A stretch of 64,000 nucleotides of DNA from Suilimivivens aceti. Its GTDB lineage: Bacteria; Bacillota; Clostridia; Lachnospirales; Lachnospiraceae. A model generated the notes under the pieces. It ran no database searches and had not been told where the DNA came from. It saw only the letters and a program-made list of their open reading frames with translations. The stretch covers positions 124,001-188,000 of the forward strand of contig NZ_JAOQKJ010000003.1 of the NCBI RefSeq assembly GCF_025567405.1, in the 5' to 3' direction. A program made the translations under genes and the position numbers. Below are positions 25,168 through 33,010 of the stretch, piece by piece (positions within the stretch are counted from its first letter, which is position 1; the number at the start of each line of letters is the position of its first letter).

Positions 25168-26754
25168 ATGGGGGTGGAAAATACGAAAAGCACATATTTC
25201 TCAAGACAGATTATTTGTGTGTTGAATCAATTTGCCGTGATCATTTATCTCGGCTTTATAGCGTACAACGGACATTATATAGAAAGCAATTACCTTGTTC
25301 ATTTTCTATCTTTGTCGCTCTTGTTTTTTGACGCCGCGTATATCTCATATAAGAATGTAAAATGTAATAAGGTTCTGAACCACTTTTCCTTATTGTTATT
25401 GTTGCTGGGCTGGCAATTCTTATTGTACCTGTTTGATTTCCGGCCAATATCCAAAGCGGTTTCCATGCTGTTGTTGCCTGTCTGTTTTTATCAGTCAGCA
25501 TATTTCATACAGACATTTTTATTTCAGAGTTCCGCCTATCGGGGGCAAAAAGCGCTGCTTGCTTTTTTGAAAATTTCCTGCGTAACAGCAATTATTTGCT
25601 TCTTCTTTTCAGACAGGGCTTTTTTCACAGCCTACCAACTGCAATTTTTTATCTCGACACTGGCTCTTGCTGTCGTTGGTATCATACAGAGAAAACGAAT
25701 TGTCTTTGTGCTGAAAAGTCAAAGGAAACGTCTGCTTTTTCCACTGGCTCTTGTAGTAATTCCATTTGTAATATACCTTTTCGTTTTTCACAGGGAAGCG
25801 GAATATATGGCAAGCATGGGGAGCTACATCCCCGTTATGCTGGCATTTGTATGTATTCATAGTATCGTGTTCCAATACCATCCACAGCAGGTACAATTTT
25901 TAACGCTGTCAGGGGGATATATCGTTGCTCTGGTTTTTGTCGGATTGGTTGGACTTGTTGGAATGGCATATCTTTTTCAAATCCCACTTATGGCAATTTT
26001 GATGAGTGTTTACATGGTGGTTCTGCTGGCACAGGTTTACAATATCCTTTTGTATGTGCGGATTTGCAGACAGCCGACCGACTATAATAACCCCACAGAT
26101 CGTCAGCACTTTTACGCCTATTCACTGGAACAGATTAAACGGGAAGAAAACTTAAAAAAAGATTTTTCCAACTATTTGCACGATAATATTTTGCAAAACC
26201 TGCTTTCCATCAAAAACATGTTATGTAAAGCAGAGCAGCCAGAGATAAGGAGGTTACTTCTCGATACGTTGACAGAATTAAATGCTTCCATCCGTTTTCA
26301 AATGCAGACTTATCATCCAAATCTGGTAAAAAGTCTGACCTTAAAGGAGAATATTCAAAATCTGCTTGATTCAATGGAAGAAAACCATTCTGCAAATATT
26401 TGTTTGGACTGCGATAAAGATGTATTTCTTGTAGAGCCATATAATGTACTCATCTATCGAATGATAAAAGAACTGGTGACAAATGCGTTAAAACATTCCT
26501 CCGCGACGACAATCGATGTTCTGCTGATGCAGGAGGACGGACGCATTACCCTAAAGGTGACGGATAATGGTATAGGGTTCAAACCGTTCACTTATAAGTC
26601 AGGTTCACATCAGGGGCTTGCTTCTATTGGGGAACAGGTCAGTTTATTAGATGGCACTATGAACATCCAACCCGCTACTGGTGGCGGAACGGCAGTTGTC
26701 ATTTCTATGCCTATGAACGGAGGTGATTCGTATGAAAATTTTGTTGGTCGATGA
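25168..26754 (+). CDS. Ten-helix sensor histidine kinase (HisKA_3, NarX/LytS-like)
   Basis: The 528-residue protein has about ten transmembrane helices (residues 15-297) and no large external domain. A short coiled segment leads to the HisKA_3 phosphoacceptor helix (YLHDNILQN, His338) and an HATPase domain with VTNALKHS, DNGIGF and GGGTAV. The signal is probably sensed in the membrane. It overlaps the response-regulator gene by 23 nt. This differs from the two-helix BceS kinases with OmpR-type regulators usually paired with BceAB exporters. The ATG at 25168 has a poor site, so the true start may be a nearby downstream codon. Confidence 0.88.
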   Translation: MGVENTKSTYFSRQIICVLNQFAVIIYLGFIAYNGHYIESNYLVHFLSLSLLFFDAAYISYKNVKCNKVLNHFSLLLLLLGWQFLLYLFDFRPISKAVSMLLLPVCFYQSAYFIQTFLFQSSAYRGQKALLAFLKISCVTAIICFFFSDRAFFTAYQLQFFISTLALAVVGIIQRKRIVFVLKSQRKRLLFPLALVVIPFVIYLFVFHREAEYMASMGSYIPVMLAFVCIHSIVFQYHPQQVQFLTLSGGYIVALVFVGLVGLVGMAYLFQIPLMAILMSVYMVVLLAQVYNILLYVRICRQPTDYNNPTDRQHFYAYSLEQIKREENLKKDFSNYLHDNILQNLLSIKNMLCKAEQPEIRRLLLDTLTELNASIRFQMQTYHPNLVKSLTLKENIQNLLDSMEENHSANICLDCDKDVFLVEPYNVLIYRMIKELVTNALKHSSATTIDVLLMQEDGRITLKVTDNGIGFKPFTYKSGSHQGLASIGEQVSLLDGTMNIQPATGGGTAVVISMPMNGGDSYENFVGR

Positions 26755-27340
26755 CCATATACTTTTTGCCAAGAGTCTTTCGATTGCCCTGTGTGATAAT
26801 CCAGAGATTGAGCAATTTTCCAGTACAAAGGATATTCAAGATTTGGAAAAACAGATTGCCACAGAACTACCAGATATTTTACTGATTGACATTAACTTAG
26901 GAGGACTGGCAGACGAGGACGGTTTAATGCTCACACAACATTTGTTGGAGCGTTTTCCAGATCAAAAAATAGTCATTCTCTCTGGCTATAATCTTCCTGT
27001 TTATCGCAAAGAAGCAAAGAGGATCGGTGCAAGAGGGTTTATCAGTAAGGATGTAGAACCAGATGAGTTATTGCACATTTTATTGACCATCAAAGATGGG
27101 GCAACGCACTTCCCACGGGAAGAAGTATTTATAGAAGAACTGACAGACGGGGAGAGAAAAGTTCTCGAATTGGTTGCATCAGGAGTCAGGCGCCGCGAAA
27201 TCGCTGAACAGCTTTTTATTAGTGAACGAACAGTATCAAATCATTTGCAACATATTTTTGAAAAATTGCAAGTTAGCTCTACCGTTGAGATGATAACAAA
27301 AGCTATTAAGCTCGGATATATTGCTCAATCGGTAATATGA
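26732..27340 (+). CDS. NarL/LuxR-type response regulator
   Basis: The 202-residue protein has a receiver domain (VDDH with D7/D8, phospho-acceptor D53 in LLIDINLGG, K near residue 106 in FISKDVE) and a LuxR HTH (LTDGERKVLELVASG, then RTVSNHLQHI). The ATG at 26732 follows GGAGGTG; the GTG at 26723 is part of that site. It should be phosphorylated by the overlapping kinase and may bind the 14-bp inverted repeat upstream of the ABC genes. Confidence 0.93.
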   Translation: MKILLVDDHILFAKSLSIALCDNPEIEQFSSTKDIQDLEKQIATELPDILLIDINLGGLADEDGLMLTQHLLERFPDQKIVILSGYNLPVYRKEAKRIGARGFISKDVEPDELLHILLTIKDGATHFPREEVFIEELTDGERKVLELVASGVRRREIAEQLFISERTVSNHLQHIFEKLQVSSTVEMITKAIKLGYIAQSVI

Positions 27341-27421
27341 AATATAAAGTTTAGAACAAGCACATATCGCAACATTCCACAGGCAGACTATGAAATATAG
27401 AATGTATGTGGATGATGCAAT

Positions 27422-27789
27422 ATGGCAAAAATCGAAGATTGCCCCGGTTTTGAAACTTTCGGTGCGGATGTAAAAGAAGCACGGAAGGCGAAGAACCTTG
27501 CACGAAAAGATTTAGCCGAAAAGGTGAATACTGATACCAGGTATCTTGCCAACATTGAAAACGAGGGCACGATCCCAGCCTGCCGGTTATCATACAGCTT
27601 GTAAAAATCTGCGGCCTGCCGATGGAGAGATATTTCAATCCAGAGGTCATGCGAGAGGAAAGCGAGCTGCGCCAGCGGGTCGGACAGAAGTTGAAACTCT
27701 GCCCGGAACAGTATTTGCCTATCGTGGAAGGTGCCATTGACGGGGCGCTCAAAATGGAACAGACTGCGAAGCAGAAGGAGGACGCATAA
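27422..27789 (+). pseudogene. XRE-type HTH regulator broken by a one-base frameshift
   Basis: The first 51 codons encode an XRE HTH (FGADVKEARKAKNLARKDLAEKV, key words VKEARKAKNL and RYLANIENEGTIP). At 27574-27576 the run is CCC; one extra C would continue in frame as PSLPVIIQLVKICGLPMERYF and on to KQKEDA ending at 27789. As read, translation stops at 27604. A deletion in a C run or a sequencing error explains it. Such regulators are usual near the right end of these elements. Confidence 0.75.
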
Positions 27790-27816
27790 TCGCGGCCTCC
27801 TTCTGGCGTTTCTGTA

Positions 27817-28116
27817 TCATGTTTCCCTGCACTTTTCCCAAAGTTCCCGGCACCTCTGCTGGATTTCTCCGGTTTCTGTCACAGTCAGGTCACGGTCATT
27901 TCCAGTAATCTTATCTTCCAGAAAGTTGGCGTATGTACCCAACAAAGCGTTCCGTAAATCCTCCGGGGTTTTCTGTATTTCAGCGCTGTACCAGTCATTC
28001 CGGTGGGGTTCCCATGCCATCAATGTATAACCGTGGCTGGTCTGAACCACCTCATACAGTGGATCATCATCCAGATATGCCTGAAACACTTTCAAAATCT
28101 TTTCAAAGGTCAGCAT
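27817..28116 (-). CDS. Conserved hypothetical protein of Tn4451-like elements
   Basis: The 99-residue acidic protein contains YEVVQTSHGYTLMAWE and a DWYSAEIQKTPEDL stretch, with no motif I can assign. The ATG at 28116 lies 8 nt after GGGAGG; a GTG at 28125 is inside that site. It is 16 bp downstream of tnpV in the same direction and probably co-transcribed with tnpX and tnpV. Confidence 0.65.
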   Translation of the reverse strand: MLTFEKILKVFQAYLDDDPLYEVVQTSHGYTLMAWEPHRNDWYSAEIQKTPEDLRNALLGTYANFLEDKITGNDRDLTVTETGEIQQRCRELWEKCRET

Positions 28117-28132
28117 TTCCCGCACCTCCCAT

Positions 28133-28486
28133 TCAGCTGCAAATCAGTTCCCTGATTAAAATTTCCTCAATCTGTGCCGTTAATGTGTTCATCAGCCCCA
28201 CCCAACGCATAGGGTCACAGGCTTTCAGTTCTTCCGTGACACCCGCAGTCTCCATCATGTGAGGCAACATGGTTTCCACACGCTCCTGCGCTGTCCGGGC
28301 AATCTCTAACAGGTGTGGATACAGCTTCTCGCTCATCAGCAGTTGGTTGTAGAGAATGGGGCGATGTTCCTTTAGGTAGGATTTTCGCATTCTGCCGTAC
28401 TTGCCGATAGAAGTTTCCGGCTGTTCAGAAAGTTTTAGGTTGGGTATATCATAATCTCCACAACGAATGTAAGTCAACTTACTCAT
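28133..28486 (-). CDS. tnpV: Transposon-encoded protein TnpV
   Basis: The 117-residue protein has the TnpV signature: MSKLTYIRCGDYDIPNL, KYGRMRKSYLKEH and LYPHL. Its role is unknown; the family always lies next to tnpX in Tn4451-like elements. The start at 28486 has AAAGGAG 7 nt upstream, while the codon two positions earlier is too close. It begins 26 bp after the tnpX stop. Confidence 0.9.
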   Translation of the reverse strand: MSKLTYIRCGDYDIPNLKLSEQPETSIGKYGRMRKSYLKEHRPILYNQLLMSEKLYPHLLEIARTAQERVETMLPHMMETAGVTEELKACDPMRWVGLMNTLTAQIEEILIRELICS

Positions 28487-28512
28487 ATTCATTCTCCTTT
28501 ACTTCGTGATGA

Positions 28513-30393
28513 TTAGACTGCTGCGCTGGCTGCTATGCTGCCTTTGCGCGGTTCTTCTTTTGGTAGCTGACCGATAGTAGAAAAAACACCTTTTTTCATA
28601 TCCTCAGCCCGGATCAGGGCTTTCTTAGCGTCCATTTCCGCTTTTTTCTTCGCCTTGATTTTGTCCTCATACTGTTTCTGTGCGCCGCTGGCTTTCCGCT
28701 TCAAATAATTCTGATGAAGCCTGTCCTTGCGTTCTTCTTTTTTCCGCAGTTCTTCCTGTTCCTCCGGGGTTAAAGGAACCGGCTGTAAGGATGGTGGGAT
28801 ATAGCGCCCTAAAAAATTGAAGTAGATTTCAATTTCCTGCGTGGTGTCCTGGGTGCCTTTTCGGGCGCGTTCGTGGACAAGGATTTTCTCTACAAACTCG
28901 TTGAGCATGGTGTTTGTCAGAGTGTCAAAATTCTCATACTTATCAATTAGGGCTATAAATTTCTCTGCGGATTTCTGGCTCTGCTCATAGCCGGTAACAG
29001 CCTTTTCCAGCTCTGCAATTTCAATCTCAAGTGCGTCCTGCTCTTTGGCATACTGTGCATCAAGCGCCTTATATCGTGCATCCGGCAGCTTGCCGAGGGC
29101 GTTGTCCTCATAGATTTTGCAAATCAGTTTTTCCAGTTCTCCGGCTCTCTTTTGGGCAGCAGCCAGACGCCTGCGCTTTTTCGATATATCGACACTCTGT
29201 TGAGCAACCTGCGTCTCCTGAACAGTGTGAATAAATTCCGTCCGGTCATTTCTCGAATATTCAGCGATAGCCCGGAGCGTGTCGGAAACCAATGTCAGGA
29301 CAGCACTCTCATTGATACGGTGTTGTGTAGGGCATAGTGTCCCACACGGAACTTTGGTATAATTGGAACAGGTATATTGAGAAACCCGCTTGCCATTGTT
29401 GGTGCGGTGGACATACATCTTGCCGCCGCAATCGGCACAATAGAGCAAGCCTGTGAGGGGAGCCGCTTCGCCCCAGCCGTTTGGATAACGCCGTACATTG
29501 CTGCGGATTTTCTGCGCCAAATCAAAGGTCTGCTGGTCGATAATGGCTTCATGGGTATTCTCAAAGATCGTCCATTTGTCCTCAGAAACATAGTGGCTTT
29601 TCTTGTCCTTAAAGTGCTTGCGGGTCTTGAAATTGATGGTATGCCCTAAATACTCTCGTTTTTTCAAAATGTTCACGATGGTAGATGATCCCCACCCATA
29701 GGGGTCTTTGACCGGCTTTGAACGGTTCACACCCTCGTTGAAGCGGGCAAGGTGTACGACAGGAATTTCAATCCGGTCTGTGGATAATTTGCAGGCGATC
29801 TGGTAAGGCCCATATCCCTCCAGCGTGAGGGAGAATATACGGCGTACCACTTCGGCAGCTTCCTCATCTACCAGCCAATGCTCCCGTTTTTCGTTCCATA
29901 AGTAGCCGTAAATCACAGTGCCGGTCAGGTGCTTGCCACTCATGCCTTTTGACTTAAACACAGATCGGATTTTCCGGCTGGTATCACGGGCGTAAAATTC
30001 ATTCATGATGTTGCGGAACGGGGTAAAATCGTCATCGCCTTTCAGACTGTCCACACCGTCGTTGATGGCAATCAGACGAACGCCTCGCTGCCGCAAAACC
30101 TCCATAACTTGACCGACCTTCAGATAGTCGCGTCCTAACCGGCTCATGTCCTTGATGACGATTGCCTCTACACGCCCTGCCTCCACTTCCTCCATCATCG
30201 CCAAAAATCCGGGGCGGTCAAAACGGGTGCCTGAGATACCATCATCGGTAAAGTGCGTAGGGTTGGGCAGCCCATTCCGGCGGGCAAAATCCTCTAACAT
30301 CTGTTTTTGGTTGGATATGGAGTTGCTCTCGCCCTGTAACTCATCGTCCCGGCTCAGGCGCTCGTACAGTGGGGTAATTTTTTCATTTCTCAT
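28513..30393 (-). CDS. tnpX: Large serine recombinase TnpX
   Basis: The 626-residue enzyme has an N-terminal resolvase domain (YERLSRDD with catalytic Ser14, and IVIKDMSRLGRDY), a recombinase domain with EKREHWLVDEEAAEVV, and a zinc ribbon (CADCGGKM, then CSNY and CGTLC). A long coiled coil and a Lys-rich C-terminus follow. It excises and inserts the element through a circular form, usually at GA dinucleotides. AGGAGGT precedes the ATG by 6 nt. A 63-nt palindrome lies just upstream. Length is slightly below the 707 residues of the Tn4451 enzyme. Confidence 0.95.
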   Translation of the reverse strand: MRNEKITPLYERLSRDDELQGESNSISNQKQMLEDFARRNGLPNPTHFTDDGISGTRFDRPGFLAMMEEVEAGRVEAIVIKDMSRLGRDYLKVGQVMEVLRQRGVRLIAINDGVDSLKGDDDFTPFRNIMNEFYARDTSRKIRSVFKSKGMSGKHLTGTVIYGYLWNEKREHWLVDEEAAEVVRRIFSLTLEGYGPYQIACKLSTDRIEIPVVHLARFNEGVNRSKPVKDPYGWGSSTIVNILKKREYLGHTINFKTRKHFKDKKSHYVSEDKWTIFENTHEAIIDQQTFDLAQKIRSNVRRYPNGWGEAAPLTGLLYCADCGGKMYVHRTNNGKRVSQYTCSNYTKVPCGTLCPTQHRINESAVLTLVSDTLRAIAEYSRNDRTEFIHTVQETQVAQQSVDISKKRRRLAAAQKRAGELEKLICKIYEDNALGKLPDARYKALDAQYAKEQDALEIEIAELEKAVTGYEQSQKSAEKFIALIDKYENFDTLTNTMLNEFVEKILVHERARKGTQDTTQEIEIYFNFLGRYIPPSLQPVPLTPEEQEELRKKEERKDRLHQNYLKRKASGAQKQYEDKIKAKKKAEMDAKKALIRAEDMKKGVFSTIGQLPKEEPRKGSIAASAAV

Positions 30394-30415
30394 GGCTGTA
30401 CCTCCTGAAACAAAA

Positions 30416-30478
30416 ATGCTCTAAGTGATTGCTTCACTAACCATGACAAAATCATGATTAAGAAGTCACTTAGAGCAT
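30416..30478. repeat. 63-nt imperfect palindrome before tnpX
   Basis: Outer arms ATGCTCTAAGTGA and TCACTTAGAGCAT (13 bp, perfect) enclose inner arms CTTCTTAATCATGA and TCATGGTTAGTGAAG with a small loop. Read on the minus strand the hairpin is followed by TTTTTG. It may be the nhaC terminator, an attenuator in the tnpX leader, or part of the recombination site. Confidence 0.6.
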
Positions 30479-30496
30479 ATATCACCCGGTCTCTTT

Positions 30497-31981
30497 TTAT
30501 GATTCATGTACATAATTTTCTTCTATGGCAGCAGCTTCCTTTTTCACAGGCCTGCCATCCGGTCCTTCGTATCTTCTGCCCCAGCCGGTAAAGACTGCCA
30601 CGCAGAATACTACAAACAGGAAAATACAATGCAGTGTAGATATTGCAATGGATACAGGACTGATCACAGAAATAAAATCATATTCTGCCGCTGCACTTTC
30701 CACACATGATACTGCAATAAAGATAAAGGAGCTTGTTACCGGAATAATAACCGGCAGCGTACTTGCAAAACCATCCAACAGATTTGCTCTTCTATATGGA
30801 TGAAGTCCCTTGGACTTTCCAATCTCATCAGCGATAGGGCCAAACATGATAATGGCCGGGCCATTGGCAGAACCAAGGCAGATAGATGTCAGCATGATGC
30901 CAATTCCCATGATAATTTCAGAACCGACAACTGTTTTGTTCAGCTTACTGTTTACCAGCTTCTCAATGATCTTTTCCATGGTGCCGCTTTCATTCAGGAC
31001 ACCGATCACCCCTGCTACTGCATACAGATAACCAACTGTTCCCAGCATGTTCTTGATACCATCAATACAGAAGCCTGAAAGAGCGCCGTCCTGCATACTG
31101 ATCACATCCCCGGGAACCAATGTTCCGGAAATAATACCAATGATGCTTCCTGAGATGATGCCCCAGGTAGATGCTACGAAAATGTTCTGTGTCTTCACTG
31201 CGATTGTCAGAAGGATCACAACAGGGATCAGCATGATCAGACCTTTCGGATCGCTGTACTGACTGAGCAGCTCTGCTGCCTGCTCACTGGTGCTTCCGCT
31301 TCCTCCAAAAAGTGCAAAGCAGACAACTGCCAACGCACCTGCAACCAGTGCATATTTCATACGGGAAGCAACAACACCGCCAATATCTGCACAGCCCTTT
31401 TTTCGAGTGTATGCCTGTGAAGAAGCAGAAGCGATCGTAGTATCAGAAATCGGTGCCACATTATCACCGAAGATCGCACCACTTAAGATAGCGCCTGCCA
31501 GCATCACCGGATTAGCTCCAAGCAGAATACCTGAGGGATATAAAATAGGAAATCCCGTAAACAATGTTCCTATGGATGTACCTGTAGAAGTAGAAAGCAG
31601 GCAGGTTGCAATGAAAGAAAATGCTACGAAAGCGCCGCCCTTCAGCCCCATCTGCTCACCGATCCATACAAAGCCTTCTGCAACCCCGGCTCTTGTCATC
31701 ATCTTGCCAAATATTCCGACTACCAGAAGGATCAGTGCCAGTGTGTTCATCATTTCAGAAGACATGCCCTTTACAACTGCATTCCAGTAATCACCCTTTT
31801 TCTTCGCCAGAAGGCTTCCCACAATCAGGGAAACAAAGCCTCCCATGCAGATCGCTTCCATCTCAAAATCCTTATATATGACAAAGAATAAGATACAGAA
31901 AAATACAAATGCGATCAATGGTGCTAAGGACAGATAATTTGTTCCATAAAATTCAAGTGTGTGTTTTTCTTTTTTTTCCAT
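30497..31981 (-). CDS. NhaC-family Na+-coupled transporter
   Basis: The 494-residue protein has 12 or so helices and NhaC-superfamily features: the LLSTSTGTSIGT and FGDNVAPISDTT blocks and a late SANGPAIIMFGP helix. The family includes Na+/H+ antiporters, malate/lactate exchangers and amino-acid transporters. It is divergent from the Crp/Fnr gene and has that regulator's probable operator at -41.5, so substrate uptake for the local aminotransferase/aldolase route is more likely than general pH control. The mobile element lies directly downstream. Confidence 0.85.
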   Translation of the reverse strand: MEKKEKHTLEFYGTNYLSLAPLIAFVFFCILFFVIYKDFEMEAICMGGFVSLIVGSLLAKKKGDYWNAVVKGMSSEMMNTLALILLVVGIFGKMMTRAGVAEGFVWIGEQMGLKGGAFVAFSFIATCLLSTSTGTSIGTLFTGFPILYPSGILLGANPVMLAGAILSGAIFGDNVAPISDTTIASASSQAYTRKKGCADIGGVVASRMKYALVAGALAVVCFALFGGSGSTSEQAAELLSQYSDPKGLIMLIPVVILLTIAVKTQNIFVASTWGIISGSIIGIISGTLVPGDVISMQDGALSGFCIDGIKNMLGTVGYLYAVAGVIGVLNESGTMEKIIEKLVNSKLNKTVVGSEIIMGIGIMLTSICLGSANGPAIIMFGPIADEIGKSKGLHPYRRANLLDGFASTLPVIIPVTSSFIFIAVSCVESAAAEYDFISVISPVSIAISTLHCIFLFVVFCVAVFTGWGRRYEGPDGRPVKKEAAAIEENYVHES

Positions 31982-32023
31982 AATTATTTGCTCCCTTCAT
32001 TTAGCTTTCTTTGCGACGCAAAA

Positions 32024-32054
32024 AAGACGCTTATCCTTTGAAGATAAACGCCTT
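32024..32054 (-). terminator. Terminator-like hairpin inside the nhaC leader (possible attenuator)
   Basis: On the minus strand AAGGCGTTTATC pairs with GATAAGCGTCTT (12 bp, two G-U pairs, 7-nt loop) and runs into TTTTTT. It lies between the predicted nhaC start site (about 32066) and its ATG, so it would stop or attenuate transcription before the gene. Confidence 0.55.
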
Positions 32055-32072
32055 TGTTTTTCTTTGATCATT

Positions 32073-32116
32073 ACAATACAGGATTTCTTTCCCAAAAAAT
32101 GTAAAGTACTTTACAT
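32073..32116 (-). promoter_or_regulatory. nhaC promoter with perfect Crp/Fnr-type operator (site 1)
   Basis: ATGTAAAGTACTTTACAT (32099-32116) is a perfect 18-bp palindrome. On the minus strand it is followed after exactly 20 nt by TATTGT (32078-32073), which centres it near -41.5, the class II activator position. For the divergent regulator gene (TATAAT at 32164-32169) it lies near -68, so it could also serve autoregulation. Confidence 0.8.
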
Positions 32117-32200
32117 CTCAAAATATTTTTTCTTTTTATCATAAAGCTGTCACAAAACCATGTTATAATCCCAATATAAAAATAACAGGAGATCTTACTT

Positions 32201-32917
32201 ATGATACAGACACCAGCCTCCGGGCAGGAAGAACAGCCTCAGCTTTTGCAGGCTTCTCCCTGGCTTTCTGAAAACACCGATTATGATAAACAGTTTTTTT
32301 CATCTTATCCTGCCCATACCTATAAGAAGGGACACATTTTTTACAGCCAGGAGGAAAACTCTGATTATGTGTATCTTCTCTGTGAGGGACGGGTATGTCT
32401 TTCCATTGACAATCCAAATGGTGATGCCAAGGATATTTTCATTGCCGATAAGGGTTTTATCTTTGGCAAGCTTTCCGCTCTTGACTGCATGCCAAACTGC
32501 TGCTATGCGATTGGTGTTTCCGACACCATCATCGTCAAGCTGATCCCAAAGAGCCATTTCACAGATCTTCTGAATACAGACATCCATTTCTGTCAGTATG
32601 TCATGACCATGCTCACCAAAACTGTCCGCACCCTGATCTCACAGATCAGGCTGATCACCTTTGGCAGCTCCAGGGCAAGGGTTGGCTATGCCCTTTATCA
32701 TCTTGTCAACCAATATTCCACTCCCTATAAGGAAGGGCGGCTGATCAACATCACCTTTACCCATCAGGAAATCGGCGAACTGATCGGTCTTTCCAGAGTG
32801 TCCGTTTCCAATATTCTTTCCCAGATGGTCAAGCAGGGCATTCTGAAAAAGAAGGAAGGCTATTACTATGTAAAGGACATCGAAGCCATTTACCGCTGTG
32901 TACTGGATGACCTGTGA
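32201..32917 (+). CDS. Crp/Fnr-family transcription regulator
   Basis: The 238-residue protein has an N-terminal cyclic-nucleotide-binding-type beta barrel (residues about 25-140, with GHIFYSQEENSDYVYLL cut to GHIF and DYVYLLCEGRV). A dimerisation helix and a winged HTH follow (HQEIGELIGLSRVSVSNIL, key words GLSRVSVSN). There is no N-terminal cysteine cluster, so it is not an Fe-S Fnr. The effector is unknown; it may be a metabolite of the pathway. It is flanked by target genes with matching operators. AGGAG precedes the ATG. Confidence 0.9.
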   Translation: MIQTPASGQEEQPQLLQASPWLSENTDYDKQFFSSYPAHTYKKGHIFYSQEENSDYVYLLCEGRVCLSIDNPNGDAKDIFIADKGFIFGKLSALDCMPNCCYAIGVSDTIIVKLIPKSHFTDLLNTDIHFCQYVMTMLTKTVRTLISQIRLITFGSSRARVGYALYHLVNQYSTPYKEGRLINITFTHQEIGELIGLSRVSVSNILSQMVKQGILKKKEGYYYVKDIEAIYRCVLDDL

Positions 32918-32930
32918 CGGATTTTTCTGT

Positions 32931-32974
32931 TTGTAAAGCAGTTAACATTTTTTCTTTTTCCTCTGTGCTATAAA
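32931..32974 (+). promoter_or_regulatory. Aminotransferase promoter with Crp/Fnr-type operator (site 2)
   Basis: TTGTAAAGCAGTTAACAT (32931-32948) matches site 1 at 14 of 18 positions. It is followed after exactly 20 nt by TATAAA (32969-32974), giving the same -41.5 geometry. A further GTTAACAT half-site occurs at 32978-32985 near the predicted start point. Confidence 0.8.
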
Positions 32975-33010
32975 TACGTTAACATCAAAAGACACAAGGA
33001 GGAAAACATT

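Larger units (their letters stand above)
13735..30496. mobile_element. Tn4451-family integrative mobilizable element, about 16.7 kb
   Basis: The segment carries, from right to left, tnpX (large serine recombinase), tnpV, cargo, a MobA/MobL relaxase and tnpW. This is the gene order of Tn4451 (tnpX, tnpV, cargo, tnpY, tnpZ, tnpW). A replisome-organizer/DnaC-like pair, a cysteine-rich VLP protein, a toxin-antitoxin pair and sigma-like genes are added. The backbone is GC-richer than the ABC/two-component cargo, indicating a mosaic. The exact ends are not proven: the left one should lie within about 13735-13760 and the right within about 30394-30496. Short inverted AGAGAC words occur at 13737-13742 (+) and about 30490-30495 (-). 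Confidence 0.8.
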
